Part shown: positions 25,233-34,766 of the stretch, one piece after another
Layout of the letters: each line of letters begins with the position of its first letter
Numbering within the stretch: the stretch's first letter is position 1
NCBI GenBank assembly: GCA_964571695.1
Contig: CAZNDG010000007.1
Location: 35,923-99,922 of the forward strand
Source: UBA8958 sp964571695
GTDB taxonomy: Bacteria; Desulfobacterota; Syntrophia; Syntrophales; UBA8958
Length of the DNA: 64,000 nt
Direction: 5' to 3'
Program-made: the position numbers and the translations under genes
The notes under the pieces: model-generated
The model's database searches: none
Seen by the model: the letters and a program-made list of their open reading frames with translations, nothing else
What the model was told of the DNA's origin: nothing

Positions 25233-25354
25233 ATCCTTATCCTCAATGATTCTTTAGGGACTCCACGGGCAATTACCCCATCGTCATAGAAGTTCTTATC
25301 ATATTAATCACGCCGAGGCTGCAAATTTTTACTCCCTTCCCGGCGACGGGAAAC

Positions 25355-25382
25355 TTGACATCTCGTGATGATGATATATCAT
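25355..25382 (+). promoter_or_regulatory. sigma-70-type promoter of hsp20-lon
   Basis: TTGACA (25355-25360) and TATCAT (25377-25382) are spaced by 16 bases. The predicted start is only a few bases before an ATG at 25398, which supports the later hsp20 start. No CIRCE-type inverted repeat is visible. Confidence 0.6.
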
Positions 25383-25418
25383 GCGGGCTAATAATCCATG
25401 AAAAGGACGGATCGAAAA

Positions 25419-25880
25419 ATGGGGTATATCAAGATCAAGTTCAGAAACGAGCGGGGCAAGTTCGAGCAGGAGATTCAGGATGTGCTTGATGACATGTTTC
25501 ATATCTCCGGACCGGCGTTTACCCTGGGTGAACATACCTGGCGGCCCCATGCGGACATCTACGAAACCTCCGAGGCGATCGTCGTGATCCTCGACCTGGC
25601 CGGGGTCGTCCGGGAGGACATCCATTTGGAGGTCAGCCGCAAAACCATCAAGATATCCGGCAAGCGCGACCAGAACTATTTTTCCGGAACAACGCGGTAC
25701 CATCTCGCCGAAATCTCCTATGGTTATTTCGAACGCCAACTGGCCCTACACGCCCCCGTGGATTCCGAAGCAGTCCAGGCGACCTATGCCAACGGCCTGC
25801 TGGAAATCCGGTTGATAAAAATTCCTCCGGACCGGGAAAGGCGCATCCCTGTTCTGGGCCCGACCGGTTCGGAATCATGA
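25419..25880 (+). CDS. Hsp20/alpha-crystallin family small heat shock protein
   Basis: The 153-residue protein holds unfolded proteins in a refoldable state. The alpha-crystallin domain runs from about residue 43 to 140: WRPHADIYETSEAIVVILDLAGV, then IKISGKR, then FERQLALHAPVD and the C-terminal ANGLLEIRLIK. The C-terminal I-x-I/V-like motif is IPV. An upstream in-frame ATG at 25398 would leave almost no leader after the promoter, so the ATG with AAGGA about 12 bases upstream is used; this is a judgement. Lon follows 29 bases later, pairing a holdase with a protease. Confidence 0.9.
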   Translation: MGYIKIKFRNERGKFEQEIQDVLDDMFHISGPAFTLGEHTWRPHADIYETSEAIVVILDLAGVVREDIHLEVSRKTIKISGKRDQNYFSGTTRYHLAEISYGYFERQLALHAPVDSEAVQATYANGLLEIRLIKIPPDRERRIPVLGPTGSES

Positions 25881-25909
25881 CCGCAATATAACGACAGAGG
25901 ACCCTGGAC

Positions 25910-28258
25910 ATGACTGAAGATAAAACAGCCCAAGATTTGAAGGTTATCCATATACCCGAGACCCTTCCCGTCCTGCCGCTTTTCAATATGATCGTCTTTC
26001 CGAAGATGATGCTGCCCATGGAGGTATTCGGGGACCAGTCCCTGCAACTTGTCGATGAAGCCATGGCCAAAGACCGGATCATCGGTCTCGTTCTGGCCAG
26101 GAAAAGTCCGACGGAGACGACTTACGATCCGGAAGATTTTCACCCCGTCGGGACCAGCGCCGTCATCCTCAAGATGGCCAAATCGGCGGAAAAGAAGGCC
26201 CAACTCCTAGTCCAGGGGATCGAACGGTTTCGTATCCGGGAATTTATCCCCGGTAAGCCCTATCTTCAGGCCCGGATCGAATCCGTCCCAGAACAGGAGG
26301 TCAAGGATATCGAGATCGAGGCCCTCATGGCGAATCTGGTGAGCCTCTTCGAACGGATCGTCAAACTGACACCTTTTCTCCCCCAGGAATTCGGCGCTAT
26401 GGCCAAGAGCATCACCGATCCAGGCGTTCTGGCGGACCTGATCGCATCCATCATAAATGTCTCGGCACAGGAAAAGCAGGATATCCTGGAGACTACGGCC
26501 ATCAAGAAGCGCCTCCGGGAGGTTACCCGCCTCGTCAACCACCAGGTGGAAATCCTCGAGCTGGGCAACAAGATCCAGTCCCAGGTGAAGGACGATATGG
26601 AGAAGAGCCAGCGCGATTATTACCTTCGACAGCAGTTGATCGCCATTAAGAAGGAACTGGGCGAAGAGGACGAACCCAAGGTGGAGGTGGAGGAATACCG
26701 GGAAAAGCTGGCCAAGAAGGACCTTCCCGACGAGGCCGGGAAAGATGCGGAACGGGAGCTGCAACGTCTGGGGCGGATGCATCCGTCATCGGCGGAATAT
26801 ACCGTCGTCTCCACTTATCTGGACTGGATTCTGGCCCTGCCCTGGCGAGAAGGGACGGAAGACAACCTGGACATCAAAAAGGCCCGCAAGGTCCTAGACG
26901 AAGATCACTACGGCCTGGAAAAGCCCAAGAAGCGCATCATCGAATACCTGGCCGTCCGCAAGCTGAAACCGGACACGAAGGGCCCGATCCTCTGCTTCGT
27001 GGGCCCTCCGGGAACCGGCAAGACCTCCTTGGGCCAGTCCATCGCCCGCTCCTTGGGCCGGAAGTTCGTCCGCATAGCCCTGGGCGGCGTCCGGGACGAG
27101 GCGGAGATCCGGGGACACCGCCGCACTTACATCGGCGCCCTGCCCGGCCGGATCATCCAGAGCATCCGCCGCGCGGAATCCAACAATCCGGTGTTTATGC
27201 TCGACGAAATCGACAAGTTGGGCAGCGATTTTCGCGGCGATCCCTCCTCGGCCCTCCTGGAGGTACTGGACCCGGCCCAGAATTTTTCCTTCATGGACCA
27301 TTATCTGGACATCCCTTTCGATCTGTCCCATGTGATGTTCATCACCACGGCCAACATCCTCGACACGATCCCGCCGGCCTTGCGGGACCGCCTGGAGATC
27401 ATCGAACTGGTAAGCTACACGATAGAGGAAAAGCTCCACATCGCCCAGCGCTATCTCCTCCCCCGGCAGATCCGGGAGAACGGACTGCAGCCCGGCCAGA
27501 TCGCCTTCACCAAGGGGTCGCTTCGGGTTATCATCGGGAGCTACACCCGGGAGGCGGGGGTGCGGAACCTGGAGCGGGAAATCGCCGCCGTCTGCCGGGG
27601 CGTCGCCAGCCAGGTGGCCGCCGGCGAAATCGAACGTGCCAAGATCCGTCGGCAGGACATCCACCGCTATCTGGGTCCGGAACGGATCACCACGGAAACA
27701 ACCACCCGAACCTCGAAACCCGGCGTCGTCATGGGATTGGCCTGGACGCCTACGGGCGGCGATCTCCTGTTCGTCGAGGCGACGGCCATGAAGGGCAAGA
27801 AGGGACTGACCCTCACCGGACAGTTGGGAGACGTGATGAAGGAATCGGCGTCGGCGGCTTTGAGCTTCATCAGGGCCAACGCCGAATCGCTGGGAATTGC
27901 CCGGGATTTCTTCGAGGATGTGGACATCCACATCCACGTCCCCTCCGGAGCCATCCCCAAAGACGGCCCTTCAGCGGGGGTGACGATCCTCACGGCCCTC
28001 ACCTCGCTACTCACCAATAAACGGGTCAAGAAAGACCTGGCCATGACCGGAGAGATCACCCTCCGGGGCCTCGTGCTCCCCGTCGGCGGCATCAAGGAGA
28101 AGGTCCTGGCCGCCCACCGCGCCGGTGTAAAGACCATCATCCTTCCCAAATGGAACAAGAAGGATCTGGGCGACATCCCCGCCAAGATTCGCAAGGGCAT
28201 TGCCTTCCACCTCGTGGACGACATGCTGGAAGTCCTGAAGATCGCCTTGGAGAAGTAG
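25910..28258 (+). CDS. lon: ATP-dependent protease Lon
   Basis: Lon degrades misfolded and regulatory proteins in the cytoplasm. The 782-residue protein has the N-terminal substrate domain (LPVLPLFNMIVFPKMMLP), a coiled middle region, the AAA+ module with Walker A GPPGTGKTSLGQS near residue 364 and Walker B FMLDEIDKLG, and the C-terminal Ser-Lys protease domain: catalytic Ser in PKDGPSAGVTI near 687 and Lys in GGIKEKVLAAHRAG near 730. Length and order match bacterial LonA. It follows hsp20 and probably shares its promoter. Confidence 0.97.
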   Translation: MTEDKTAQDLKVIHIPETLPVLPLFNMIVFPKMMLPMEVFGDQSLQLVDEAMAKDRIIGLVLARKSPTETTYDPEDFHPVGTSAVILKMAKSAEKKAQLLVQGIERFRIREFIPGKPYLQARIESVPEQEVKDIEIEALMANLVSLFERIVKLTPFLPQEFGAMAKSITDPGVLADLIASIINVSAQEKQDILETTAIKKRLREVTRLVNHQVEILELGNKIQSQVKDDMEKSQRDYYLRQQLIAIKKELGEEDEPKVEVEEYREKLAKKDLPDEAGKDAERELQRLGRMHPSSAEYTVVSTYLDWILALPWREGTEDNLDIKKARKVLDEDHYGLEKPKKRIIEYLAVRKLKPDTKGPILCFVGPPGTGKTSLGQSIARSLGRKFVRIALGGVRDEAEIRGHRRTYIGALPGRIIQSIRRAESNNPVFMLDEIDKLGSDFRGDPSSALLEVLDPAQNFSFMDHYLDIPFDLSHVMFITTANILDTIPPALRDRLEIIELVSYTIEEKLHIAQRYLLPRQIRENGLQPGQIAFTKGSLRVIIGSYTREAGVRNLEREIAAVCRGVASQVAAGEIERAKIRRQDIHRYLGPERITTETTTRTSKPGVVMGLAWTPTGGDLLFVEATAMKGKKGLTLTGQLGDVMKESASAALSFIRANAESLGIARDFFEDVDIHIHVPSGAIPKDGPSAGVTILTALTSLLTNKRVKKDLAMTGEITLRGLVLPVGGIKEKVLAAHRAGVKTIILPKWNKKDLGDIPAKIRKGIAFHLVDDMLEVLKIALEK

Positions 28259-28449
28259 GTTCTGATCAAACCGCCTGGACACGTTTTGACAACCCGGAAA
28301 GAAGACCGGAAGCGGCCGGCGGTAAGCATTCGCACCTGATGACTGTTAATAGTTACAGAGCCGACGAATCGTAAGGGATGATTTCCCCCTTGACTGGGAA
28401 CGAAAATCTTGCTACCAACCATTAAGTTAAACTAAACGGATGGTTTGTG

Positions 28450-29115
28450 ATGACGGAAAAACAATCCCTGACCACCCTACGCATCCTTGACGCCGCCACG
28501 GAGATCTTCGCCGCGGTGGGTTTCAACGGCGCCCGGATGGATGAAATCGCCCGGCGGGCCGGCGTGAACAAGGCGATGATCTACTACCACGTCGGCGCCA
28601 AGGAAGCCCTTTATGCCGCAGTGCTGCACGGCGCTATCGGGCATGTCGCCGATTCGATTTCGGCGCGAATCGAGACCGGCACCACTCCGGAGGCAAAACT
28701 GAGGGCCTACATCCGGGGTTTTGTTGACGCCGTGGAGGGCAATCCCCGCATGGGACCAATACTCCTCCGGGAAATCGCCTCGGGGGGCCAGAATTTGCCG
28801 GACCTGGTGATCCAGGACTTCGCCCGAATCATTGCCCTCGTCACCGCCATCCTCGAGGAAGGCCGGGAACGGGGCATTTTTTATCCGGCGACGCCCTTCC
28901 TCATTCATATGACAGTCGCCGGCTCCCTGATCCTCTACAAGGCCAGCGGCCCGATCCGGAGCCGCAGGGAAAACATCCCCGCGGCGGTCCAGGCCCTGGA
29001 TCTGCAAATCTCCCCCCAGGTGACGGCAGAGGTCGAAAACCTGATCCTCCGGGGAATCAAAAAGCCTCCCCGGACCGCGGCCGAGGTAACGAACGATGAT
29101 GATGACCCCCGTTAA
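28450..29115 (+). CDS. TetR/AcrR-family transcriptional regulator
   Basis: The 221-residue regulator has an N-terminal helix-turn-helix (ILDAATEIFAAVGFNGARMDEIARRAGVNKAMIYYHVGAKEALY is read in parts: AATEIFAAVGFNG and ARRAGVNKAMIYYHV) and a variable ligand-binding C-terminal domain of about 160 residues (LRAYIRGFVDAVEGNPRM). It precedes and overlaps the tolC-like gene by 20 bases, so it is the first gene of the efflux operon and probably represses it. A GTG codon directly before the ATG is an alternative start. Confidence 0.92.
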   Translation: MTEKQSLTTLRILDAATEIFAAVGFNGARMDEIARRAGVNKAMIYYHVGAKEALYAAVLHGAIGHVADSISARIETGTTPEAKLRAYIRGFVDAVEGNPRMGPILLREIASGGQNLPDLVIQDFARIIALVTAILEEGRERGIFYPATPFLIHMTVAGSLILYKASGPIRSRRENIPAAVQALDLQISPQVTAEVENLILRGIKKPPRTAAEVTNDDDDPR

Positions 29116-30610
29116 CGAATTCTGCCGCCGGTCATGTCCACCGGCCGCCAGCAGCCGTTCCGTAACGCCCCCGCCGGAAACGGCGCTCCCGGCCAGATCC
29201 GGCGCTTCCCGTCTCGGTCCACTAACTGTCGTCGCCCTGCTTCTCGGCTTCCTTGCCGTCTCCCCGGCCCTGGGGCAATCCCCGGCGGTCCGACCGGAAA
29301 TGAAGGCGGCCACTTCCTCCAACGCTCCAAGCCGGATCACCCTGGCGGAGAGCGTGGCAATGGCCCTGAAACAGAGCATGGTCGTCCAGGCAGCCAAGGA
29401 AGGCGTAAAGGGGGCGGAGGCTCAGAAAAAGGAAGCCTTCACGGGCTTTCTGCCCAAACTCAGCACCTCTTACAGCTACACCCGCCTCAACGATGCGCCC
29501 TGGACCAACATGCCGCCCATGACCATCTCCTCCCCCATCCTTCCCGCCCCCCTGACGACGCCGGGCGGTCCGATCACCGTGGGCACCCAGGACAATTACA
29601 GTTGGGCACTGGAGTTCCGCCAACCCCTCTTCGCCGGCGGCTCCATCCTGGCCAACTACCAGGCCAACCGAAAGGGCGAGGACATCGCCCGGGTTGATGA
29701 AACGGCCGCCGCCCAGAATATCGTCGAGGAGGTGAAAAGCGCCTATTTCCAGATCCTCAAGGCGCAGAAGATCCTCGGCGTGGCCCGCCAGGCGGTTGAG
29801 CAGCTTAAATCCCACCGGGACGAGGCGCGGCACTTCTTCGACGTCGGACTGATTCCGAAAAACGACCTCCTCCAATCGGAGGTTCAACTCGCCAACGGGG
29901 AGCATAATCTCGTCCGGGCGGAAAACAACCTGGAGATCGTCAAATCCCGGTTCAACACCGTCCTGCGGCGGCCGATCGACGCCGCCGTGGAGTTGGAGGA
30001 CATCCTGGTTTACCGTCCCTTCCATAAAGCCGTCGAGGAGTGTCTCCAAACCGCCCACAGCCAGCGGCCGGAAATCAAGGCCCACGCCCTCAAGGTGGAA
30101 CAGGCCCGGGAGGTGGTCAAGGCCGCCCGGGGCAGTTTCTTTCCCACGGTGAGCGCCGTGGGCCACTACGAACGGTTCGGGGATACTGGGAGCCTCCAGG
30201 GCAGCACTTACAAGAGCATGGAAAACTGGTACCTCATGGCCCGGGCGGACTGGACCTTCTGGGAATGGGGAAAGACGAAGAGCCAGGTGGATGCCCAGCG
30301 CGCCCGGGAGAATCAGGCCGGCAGCATGCTGATCCACGAACGGGACAAGGTGACCCTGGAAGTAAAGGCCGCCTACATCCACGTCCGGGAATCGGAAAAG
30401 CAGGTATTCGTCGCCCAGAAGTCCATCGATCAGGCCGAGGAAAACTTCCGGATAAACAACGAGCGTTACCGGGAGCAGGTCGCCACCTCTACGGACGTCC
30501 TGGACGCCCAGACACTCCTGACGAAGGCCAAATCGGATTATTTCACGGCTCTGGGGGATTACTTCATCAACCAGTCCCGGCTGGAGAGGGCCATGGGGGT
30601 AAGCCAATGA
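29096..30610 (+). CDS. TolC-family outer membrane efflux protein
   Basis: The 504-residue protein is the outer membrane channel of a tripartite efflux pump. After an N-terminal signal region (VVALLLGFLAVSPALG) come two TolC repeats: ITLAESVAMALKQSMVVQAAKEG is seen as ITLAESVAMALKQS, then SWALEFRQPLFAGGSI; the second half has CLQTAHSQRPEIKAHAL and ARADWTFWEWGKTKSQV. A GAGG lies 9 bases before the first of three consecutive ATGs. The stop overlaps the next gene (ATGA). The N-terminus carries an unusually long proline-rich segment (PPAASSRSVTPPPE) before the hydrophobic core. Confidence 0.93.
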   Translation: MMMTPVNEFCRRSCPPAASSRSVTPPPETALPARSGASRLGPLTVVALLLGFLAVSPALGQSPAVRPEMKAATSSNAPSRITLAESVAMALKQSMVVQAAKEGVKGAEAQKKEAFTGFLPKLSTSYSYTRLNDAPWTNMPPMTISSPILPAPLTTPGGPITVGTQDNYSWALEFRQPLFAGGSILANYQANRKGEDIARVDETAAAQNIVEEVKSAYFQILKAQKILGVARQAVEQLKSHRDEARHFFDVGLIPKNDLLQSEVQLANGEHNLVRAENNLEIVKSRFNTVLRRPIDAAVELEDILVYRPFHKAVEECLQTAHSQRPEIKAHALKVEQAREVVKAARGSFFPTVSAVGHYERFGDTGSLQGSTYKSMENWYLMARADWTFWEWGKTKSQVDAQRARENQAGSMLIHERDKVTLEVKAAYIHVRESEKQVFVAQKSIDQAEENFRINNERYREQVATSTDVLDAQTLLTKAKSDYFTALGDYFINQSRLERAMGVSQ

Positions 30611-31617
30611 AGAAACGCGTCGTACTTGCCGTTTTTGTCGCCCTGCTCTTAGCCGTCGGTGGATACGTCTATTACGGCCAGTGGAAAAACAAGCATCGGG
30701 AAGTCTATTATTCCGGCGTCATCGAGGCCAAGGACGCCAAACTCGCGTTCCAGGCCGGCGGCAGGGTCATTGCCGTCCAAGCCCGGGAAGGCCAGGCGGT
30801 GACAAAGGACGAGGTCCTGGCGGAATTGGATGCCGCGGAATTCCAGAGCCGTTGTGACCAGGCCCGGGCCGCCCTCGCCCGGGCCGTAAAGGGGCAGGAA
30901 CAGGCGGACACCTCGCTTCAGGTGTATCAGAAGGTCCTGCCGGCGGATGTAATCCGTGCCGAGGCCGCCGTCACGAGCGCCCGTCGGGTCATGGAGGAGG
31001 CACGGCGGAACAAGGATCGTTACGACAAACTGTACCAGCGAAAGGTCATCGCCGAAAAGGAATGGGATACCGTGCGGTTGCACTACGATACCGCGGTTTC
31101 CCGTCTGACCGAGGGGGAGGCCGCCCTCAGCCAGGCGGGGAGCAACCTTAAAAAGATCGACATCGCCCGGCGGGAAATCGAAGCGGCGACCGCCCAGGTA
31201 CGGCTGGCCCGGGCCGCCCTGGAACAGGCGGAGATCCAGGCGGCCTACACGAAGCTCCGGGCCCCCTTTGCCGGCGTGATCACCAGCCGCAACGTCGAAC
31301 CCGGCGAGGTGGTCTCTCCCAGCCGGGAGGTCTTTAACCTGGCGGATCTCTCCCGGGTCGATCTTAAGGTCTTCGTAGAGGAAACGGCCATCGGCAAGGT
31401 CCGTCCGGGGCAGGCGGTGGAGGTGAAGATCGATACCTTCCCGAACCGCGTCTTCCCAGGCGTCGTTTCCTTCGTATCGCCGGAGGGCGAATTCACCCCC
31501 AAGATCATCCAGACCCAGAAGGAAAGGGTGAAATTGGTTTATCTCGTCAAGGTCTCCATACCCAATCCCGACCTGGCCCTCAAGACCGGCATGCCGGCCG
31601 ACGCCTGGCTGAAATAG
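30607..31617 (+). CDS. HlyD-family membrane fusion protein (periplasmic adaptor)
   Basis: The 336-residue adaptor links the ABC-2 permeases to the TolC channel. It has an N-terminal anchor (VVLAVFVALLLAVGGYVYY), a biotinyl-lipoyl half motif (GVIEAKDAKLAFQAGGRV), a long helical hairpin (residues about 90-200, rich in Ala and Arg) and the second lipoyl half (AAYTKLRAPFAGVITSRN, EPGEVVSPSREVF). It resembles the YbhG type. Start: ATG overlapping the tolC stop by four bases; a longer frame reading through tolC is a shadow. Confidence 0.93.
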   Translation: MKKRVVLAVFVALLLAVGGYVYYGQWKNKHREVYYSGVIEAKDAKLAFQAGGRVIAVQAREGQAVTKDEVLAELDAAEFQSRCDQARAALARAVKGQEQADTSLQVYQKVLPADVIRAEAAVTSARRVMEEARRNKDRYDKLYQRKVIAEKEWDTVRLHYDTAVSRLTEGEAALSQAGSNLKKIDIARREIEAATAQVRLARAALEQAEIQAAYTKLRAPFAGVITSRNVEPGEVVSPSREVFNLADLSRVDLKVFVEETAIGKVRPGQAVEVKIDTFPNRVFPGVVSFVSPEGEFTPKIIQTQKERVKLVYLVKVSIPNPDLALKTGMPADAWLK

Positions 31618-31728
31618 ATGGCAGTGGATGGCGAATCGCTCCGGAGGCCGGGACGGCCTCATAATTTCCGGCCCGATAGCGGCGGGACGGAGTCAAAATC
31701 TTTCCCCCCCGGTTTATAGGACAGGAAC

Positions 31729-32613
31729 ATGACCGCAGACACGGACTCCTTTGTGAGCATCGAGCACGTCTCCATGCGCTTCGGCGCCGTCGAGGCCGTT
31801 CATGACGCCACTCTCAAGGTGGCGGCGGGCACGGTCTTCGGCCTGGTCGGCTCCGACGGCGCCGGTAAATCCACCCTCCTGCGCATGATCGCCACTATGA
31901 TCAAACCGGCGGCAGGACGGATCACCGTGGCCGGCCACGACGTCGCCGAAAAGAACCGGGTGAAGGACCTGATCGGCTACATGCCCCAGCGCTTCGGCCT
32001 CTATGCCGACCTGACGGTGGACGAAAACCTCCGGTTCTTCATGGACATCTTTGGGATTCCCCGCCCGGAACGGAAACGGCGGCGGGAAAAATACCTCGGA
32101 TTTTCCAACCTGCTGCCCTTCGCCGACCGCCCCGCCGGCGCCCTTTCCGGTGGGATGAAGCAGAAACTGGGACTGGCCTGCGTCCTGATCCACGAACCAC
32201 GCCTCCTCATTCTCGACGAGCCGACCAACGGCGTTGATCCCGTTTCCCGCCAGGAGTTCTGGGAGATCCTCGGGGAGATGCGCCGGGAGGGCATGACTAT
32301 CCTGGTCTCCACGGCCTACCTTGACGAGGGGGAAAAATGCGACGGCCTGGCGCTGATGCATAAGGCCCGGATCATCGACGTGGCAACGCCGGCGGCGATC
32401 CGCACCGCCTTCTCCTCTCTGGAGGCCGCCATGATCAGTCGTCTTCAGGAGGCGGACGCCGACATCGGAAAAGACACCTTTTTAGCCCACCCCCACTCTG
32501 ATCTGAGGGGGAGGGAAGATATGGTTATTCCTCCTGAAGGTGAGGTAAATAACAGCTATCCTTTCAAGGGAAAGCAAAGAGATGGTTATCCCTCCTCAAG
32601 GCAAGGGAAATGA
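31729..32613 (+). CDS. ABC transporter ATP-binding protein, first half of a YbhF-like pair
   Basis: The ATPase has Walker A VGSDGAGKSTLLRM near residue 42 (an unusual S-D-G-A-G-K-S), signature LSGGMKQKLGLACVLIH, Walker B LLILDEPTNGVDP and switch region VSTAYLDEGEKCD. About 240 residues are ordinary; the last 45 or so read through REP-like palindromic DNA (residues HPHSDLRGRED onwards) and are not family-like. In YbhF proteins the two ATPase domains are fused; here they are separate and out of frame. It lies about 110 bases after the adaptor gene. Substrate: probably drugs, cations or lipids by analogy with YbhFSR. Confidence 0.9.
   Translation: MTADTDSFVSIEHVSMRFGAVEAVHDATLKVAAGTVFGLVGSDGAGKSTLLRMIATMIKPAAGRITVAGHDVAEKNRVKDLIGYMPQRFGLYADLTVDENLRFFMDIFGIPRPERKRRREKYLGFSNLLPFADRPAGALSGGMKQKLGLACVLIHEPRLLILDEPTNGVDPVSRQEFWEILGEMRREGMTILVSTAYLDEGEKCDGLALMHKARIIDVATPAAIRTAFSSLEAAMISRLQEADADIGKDTFLAHPHSDLRGREDMVIPPEGEVNNSYPFKGKQRDGYPSSRQGK
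32486..32515. repeat. REP-like palindrome inside the 3' end of ATPase gene 1
   Basis: CCCACCCCCACTCTGATCTG followed by AGGGGGAGGG forms an imperfect palindrome. It is read as the C-terminal extension of the ATPase. Confidence 0.6.
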
Positions 32614-33488
32614 TGGCCTTTCCTCCTGAGGGAACAGCGGTAAGTTCCCCTGACGGGAGGTGCATTATCTCCTCCCCCTTCAAGGGAGAAGTTGGGAGGG
32701 GAACGGGTTCTGGGCGGTACAATATGCATAAATCCAACATACCGAAATCAGCAAACGGCGTCGCCATTCGAGTCAAAGACCTGGAGAAAAGCTTCGGCAA
32801 GTTCACGGCGGTGAACAGGATTACCTTCAGCGTCCGGAAGGGAGAGATCTTCGGGTTTCTCGGCGCCAACGGCTCGGGGAAATCGACGACCATCCGGATG
32901 CTCTGCGGCATTCTCACCCCTACCGCCGGGGAAGGAATCGTGGCGGGCTACGACATCTTCCGGGAACCCGAGGAGATCAAGGGTGCCATCGGATACATGT
33001 CGCAGAAATTCTCTCTCTACGAGGATCTCAGTCCCTGGGAAAACATCCGTTTTTACCTGGGCATCTATAACGTTCCCCCATCTCTATGGGAGGAGCGTAC
33101 CACCTGGATCCTCGAGACGACCCAACTGGGCGACGTCCGCAACCGCCTCACCAGGGAACTCCCCCCGGGCTGGCGACAGAGCCTCGCCCTGGGATGCGCC
33201 CTCCTGCACCAGCCGGAGATCCTCTTCCTCGACGAACCCACCTCCGGCGTCGATCCCTTGACCCGACAGCGCTTCTGGGATTTGATCCGCCAACTGGCCG
33301 CCGGGGGCATCACCATCTTTGTCACCACCCACTACATGGATGAAGCCCGGCACTGCGAGCGGATCGTAATGCTCAACTCGGGGGCCATCGTCGCCGCGGG
33401 CAGCCCGGCGGAGATCATCGCCCGGGCCTGCCCGAACCGGGAGGATGCGGACCTGAACGACGCTTTTATTACCTTGATGAAAAACTGA
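32610..33488 (+). CDS. ABC transporter ATP-binding protein, second half of a YbhF-like pair
   Basis: The conserved ATPase starts at about residue 49 (VAIRVKDLEKSFGKFTAVN) and contains Walker A LGANGSGKSTTIRM, a signature-like LPPGWRQSLALGCALLH in which the canonical LSGGQ reads LPPGW, Walker B ILFLDEPTSGVDP and the switch His in VTTHYMDEARHCE. The start used overlaps the previous stop (ATGA) with AAGGGA upstream, but its first 38 residues are encoded by REP-like DNA; an ATG at 32724 without good ribosome site gives a normal-length protein. The degenerate signature is typical of the second domain of such tandem ATPases. Confidence 0.85.
   Translation: MMAFPPEGTAVSSPDGRCIISSPFKGEVGRGTGSGRYNMHKSNIPKSANGVAIRVKDLEKSFGKFTAVNRITFSVRKGEIFGFLGANGSGKSTTIRMLCGILTPTAGEGIVAGYDIFREPEEIKGAIGYMSQKFSLYEDLSPWENIRFYLGIYNVPPSLWEERTTWILETTQLGDVRNRLTRELPPGWRQSLALGCALLHQPEILFLDEPTSGVDPLTRQRFWDLIRQLAAGGITIFVTTHYMDEARHCERIVMLNSGAIVAAGSPAEIIARACPNREDADLNDAFITLMKN
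32671..32701. repeat. REP-like palindrome between the ATPase domains
   Basis: CCTCCCCCTTCAAGGGAGAA followed by GTTGGGAGGGG can fold back in two ways (CTCCCCCTT with AAGGGAG, or with TTGGGAGGGG). Sister of the elements at 13635, 32486 and 33519. Confidence 0.6.
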
Positions 33489-33518
33489 GAATGATGACTG
33501 TCACGGCGGGAAATCCAT

Positions 33519-33551
33519 ACCCACCCCAACCATCCCCCTGAAGGGGAAGGA
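33519..33551. repeat. REP-like palindrome between ATPase 2 and permease 1
   Basis: CCCACCCCAACCATCCCCCT followed by GAAGGGGAAGG has the same C-rich arm, GA-type turn and G-rich arm as the other copies in this operon. Confidence 0.5.
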
Positions 33552-33631
33552 GAAAAGCATCCTGTAAGATGAACCTACGAAAAATATAGTTGCATATGGC
33601 TAACGCCGAACATTGAGAAGCATACTGACAG

Positions 33632-34765
33632 ATGAACCTACGGATAATTGCCGCCATCACCCGCAAGGAATTTTATCATCTCATCCGGGACTACCGGAGC
33701 CTCTACCTTGCCTTCGCCATCCCCCTCATTCTCATCCTCCTGTTCGGCTACGCCCTGAGCCTCGACGTGGACAATGTCCGGACGGTCGTAGTAGATCACG
33801 ACAATACCCCCGGGAGCAGGGACCTGATCCGCCGCCTGGACGCCTCTCCCTATTTCCACGTCGCGGCCCACCTGGGAGACTCGGAGGAGGCGGCGTCCTG
33901 GTTGGATCACGGCCGGACGATCCTGGCGGTGGTCATCCCCCCGGACTGGACCCGGAACATCCAGGCGGATCGGGAGGCGCCGCTTCAGATCCTCCTGGAC
34001 GGAAGCGATCCCAACTTCGCCAACATCTCCGCCGGCTATATCACCGCCTTTCTGGAGCGGGAAAACACCACCTCGCTTCACCGGTTCCTCAATCGCCAGG
34101 GTCAGGAGCAGATGCGCCCCCCTCTGGAAGGCAGGATCCGCATCTGGTTCAACGAGGATCTGGAGAGCAGGAATTTCATCGTTCCCGGCATCATCGCCGT
34201 GATCATAATGATCGTGGGCGCCATGCTGACCTCCCTGGTCATCGCCAGGGAGTACGAAAACGGGACGATGGAGACCATCAAGTCCCTCCCCGTAAGCGCC
34301 GGGGATTTCATTGTCGGCAAGGCCATCCCCTATTTCTTTATTACCCTCGCCGACGTCCTGATCGCCATCCTTATGGGTCAGGTCCTTTTCGGCATCGTCA
34401 TGAAGGCCGATTTCTGGCTCATGATCGGCGCCTGCGCCCTTTATCTGGCCGTGGCCATCACCCTGGGGCTCTTCATCTCCGCCGCGGTGAAGTCGCAACT
34501 GGTGGCCAACCAGATTGCCCCTATAGTCACCTTCCTCCCCTCCATGCTCCTTTCCGACTTCGTCTTTCCCATCATGAATATGCCCGCGGCCATCCAGGTT
34601 ATCACCTACATCGTCCCGGCCCGGTATTTTATCGACATACTCAAAGGGGTGTACATGAAGAATGCCGACTTCACCCTCCTGTGGCCGAACTTTGTCGTTC
34701 TTTTCATCATGGCGGCCGGCCTGGGTGCCTTGAATCTAATCGTCCTGAAGCGGGAGGGCATGTAA
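33632..34765 (+). CDS. ABC-2 type permease (YbhS-like)
   Basis: The 377-residue protein has an N-terminal helix (LYLAFAIPLILILLFGYALS), a large extracytoplasmic domain of about 150 residues, then five helices ending near the C-terminus. The ABC-2 motif region is NFIVPGIIAVIIMIVGAMLT and the coupling segment REYENGTMETIKSLPVS, followed by GKAIPYFFITL. It forms a heterodimer with the next gene, both overlapping the same transcript. It lies 143 bases after the second ATPase. Confidence 0.93.
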   Translation: MNLRIIAAITRKEFYHLIRDYRSLYLAFAIPLILILLFGYALSLDVDNVRTVVVDHDNTPGSRDLIRRLDASPYFHVAAHLGDSEEAASWLDHGRTILAVVIPPDWTRNIQADREAPLQILLDGSDPNFANISAGYITAFLERENTTSLHRFLNRQGQEQMRPPLEGRIRIWFNEDLESRNFIVPGIIAVIIMIVGAMLTSLVIAREYENGTMETIKSLPVSAGDFIVGKAIPYFFITLADVLIAILMGQVLFGIVMKADFWLMIGACALYLAVAITLGLFISAAVKSQLVANQIAPIVTFLPSMLLSDFVFPIMNMPAAIQVITYIVPARYFIDILKGVYMKNADFTLLWPNFVVLFIMAAGLGALNLIVLKREGM

Positions 34766-34766
34766 C

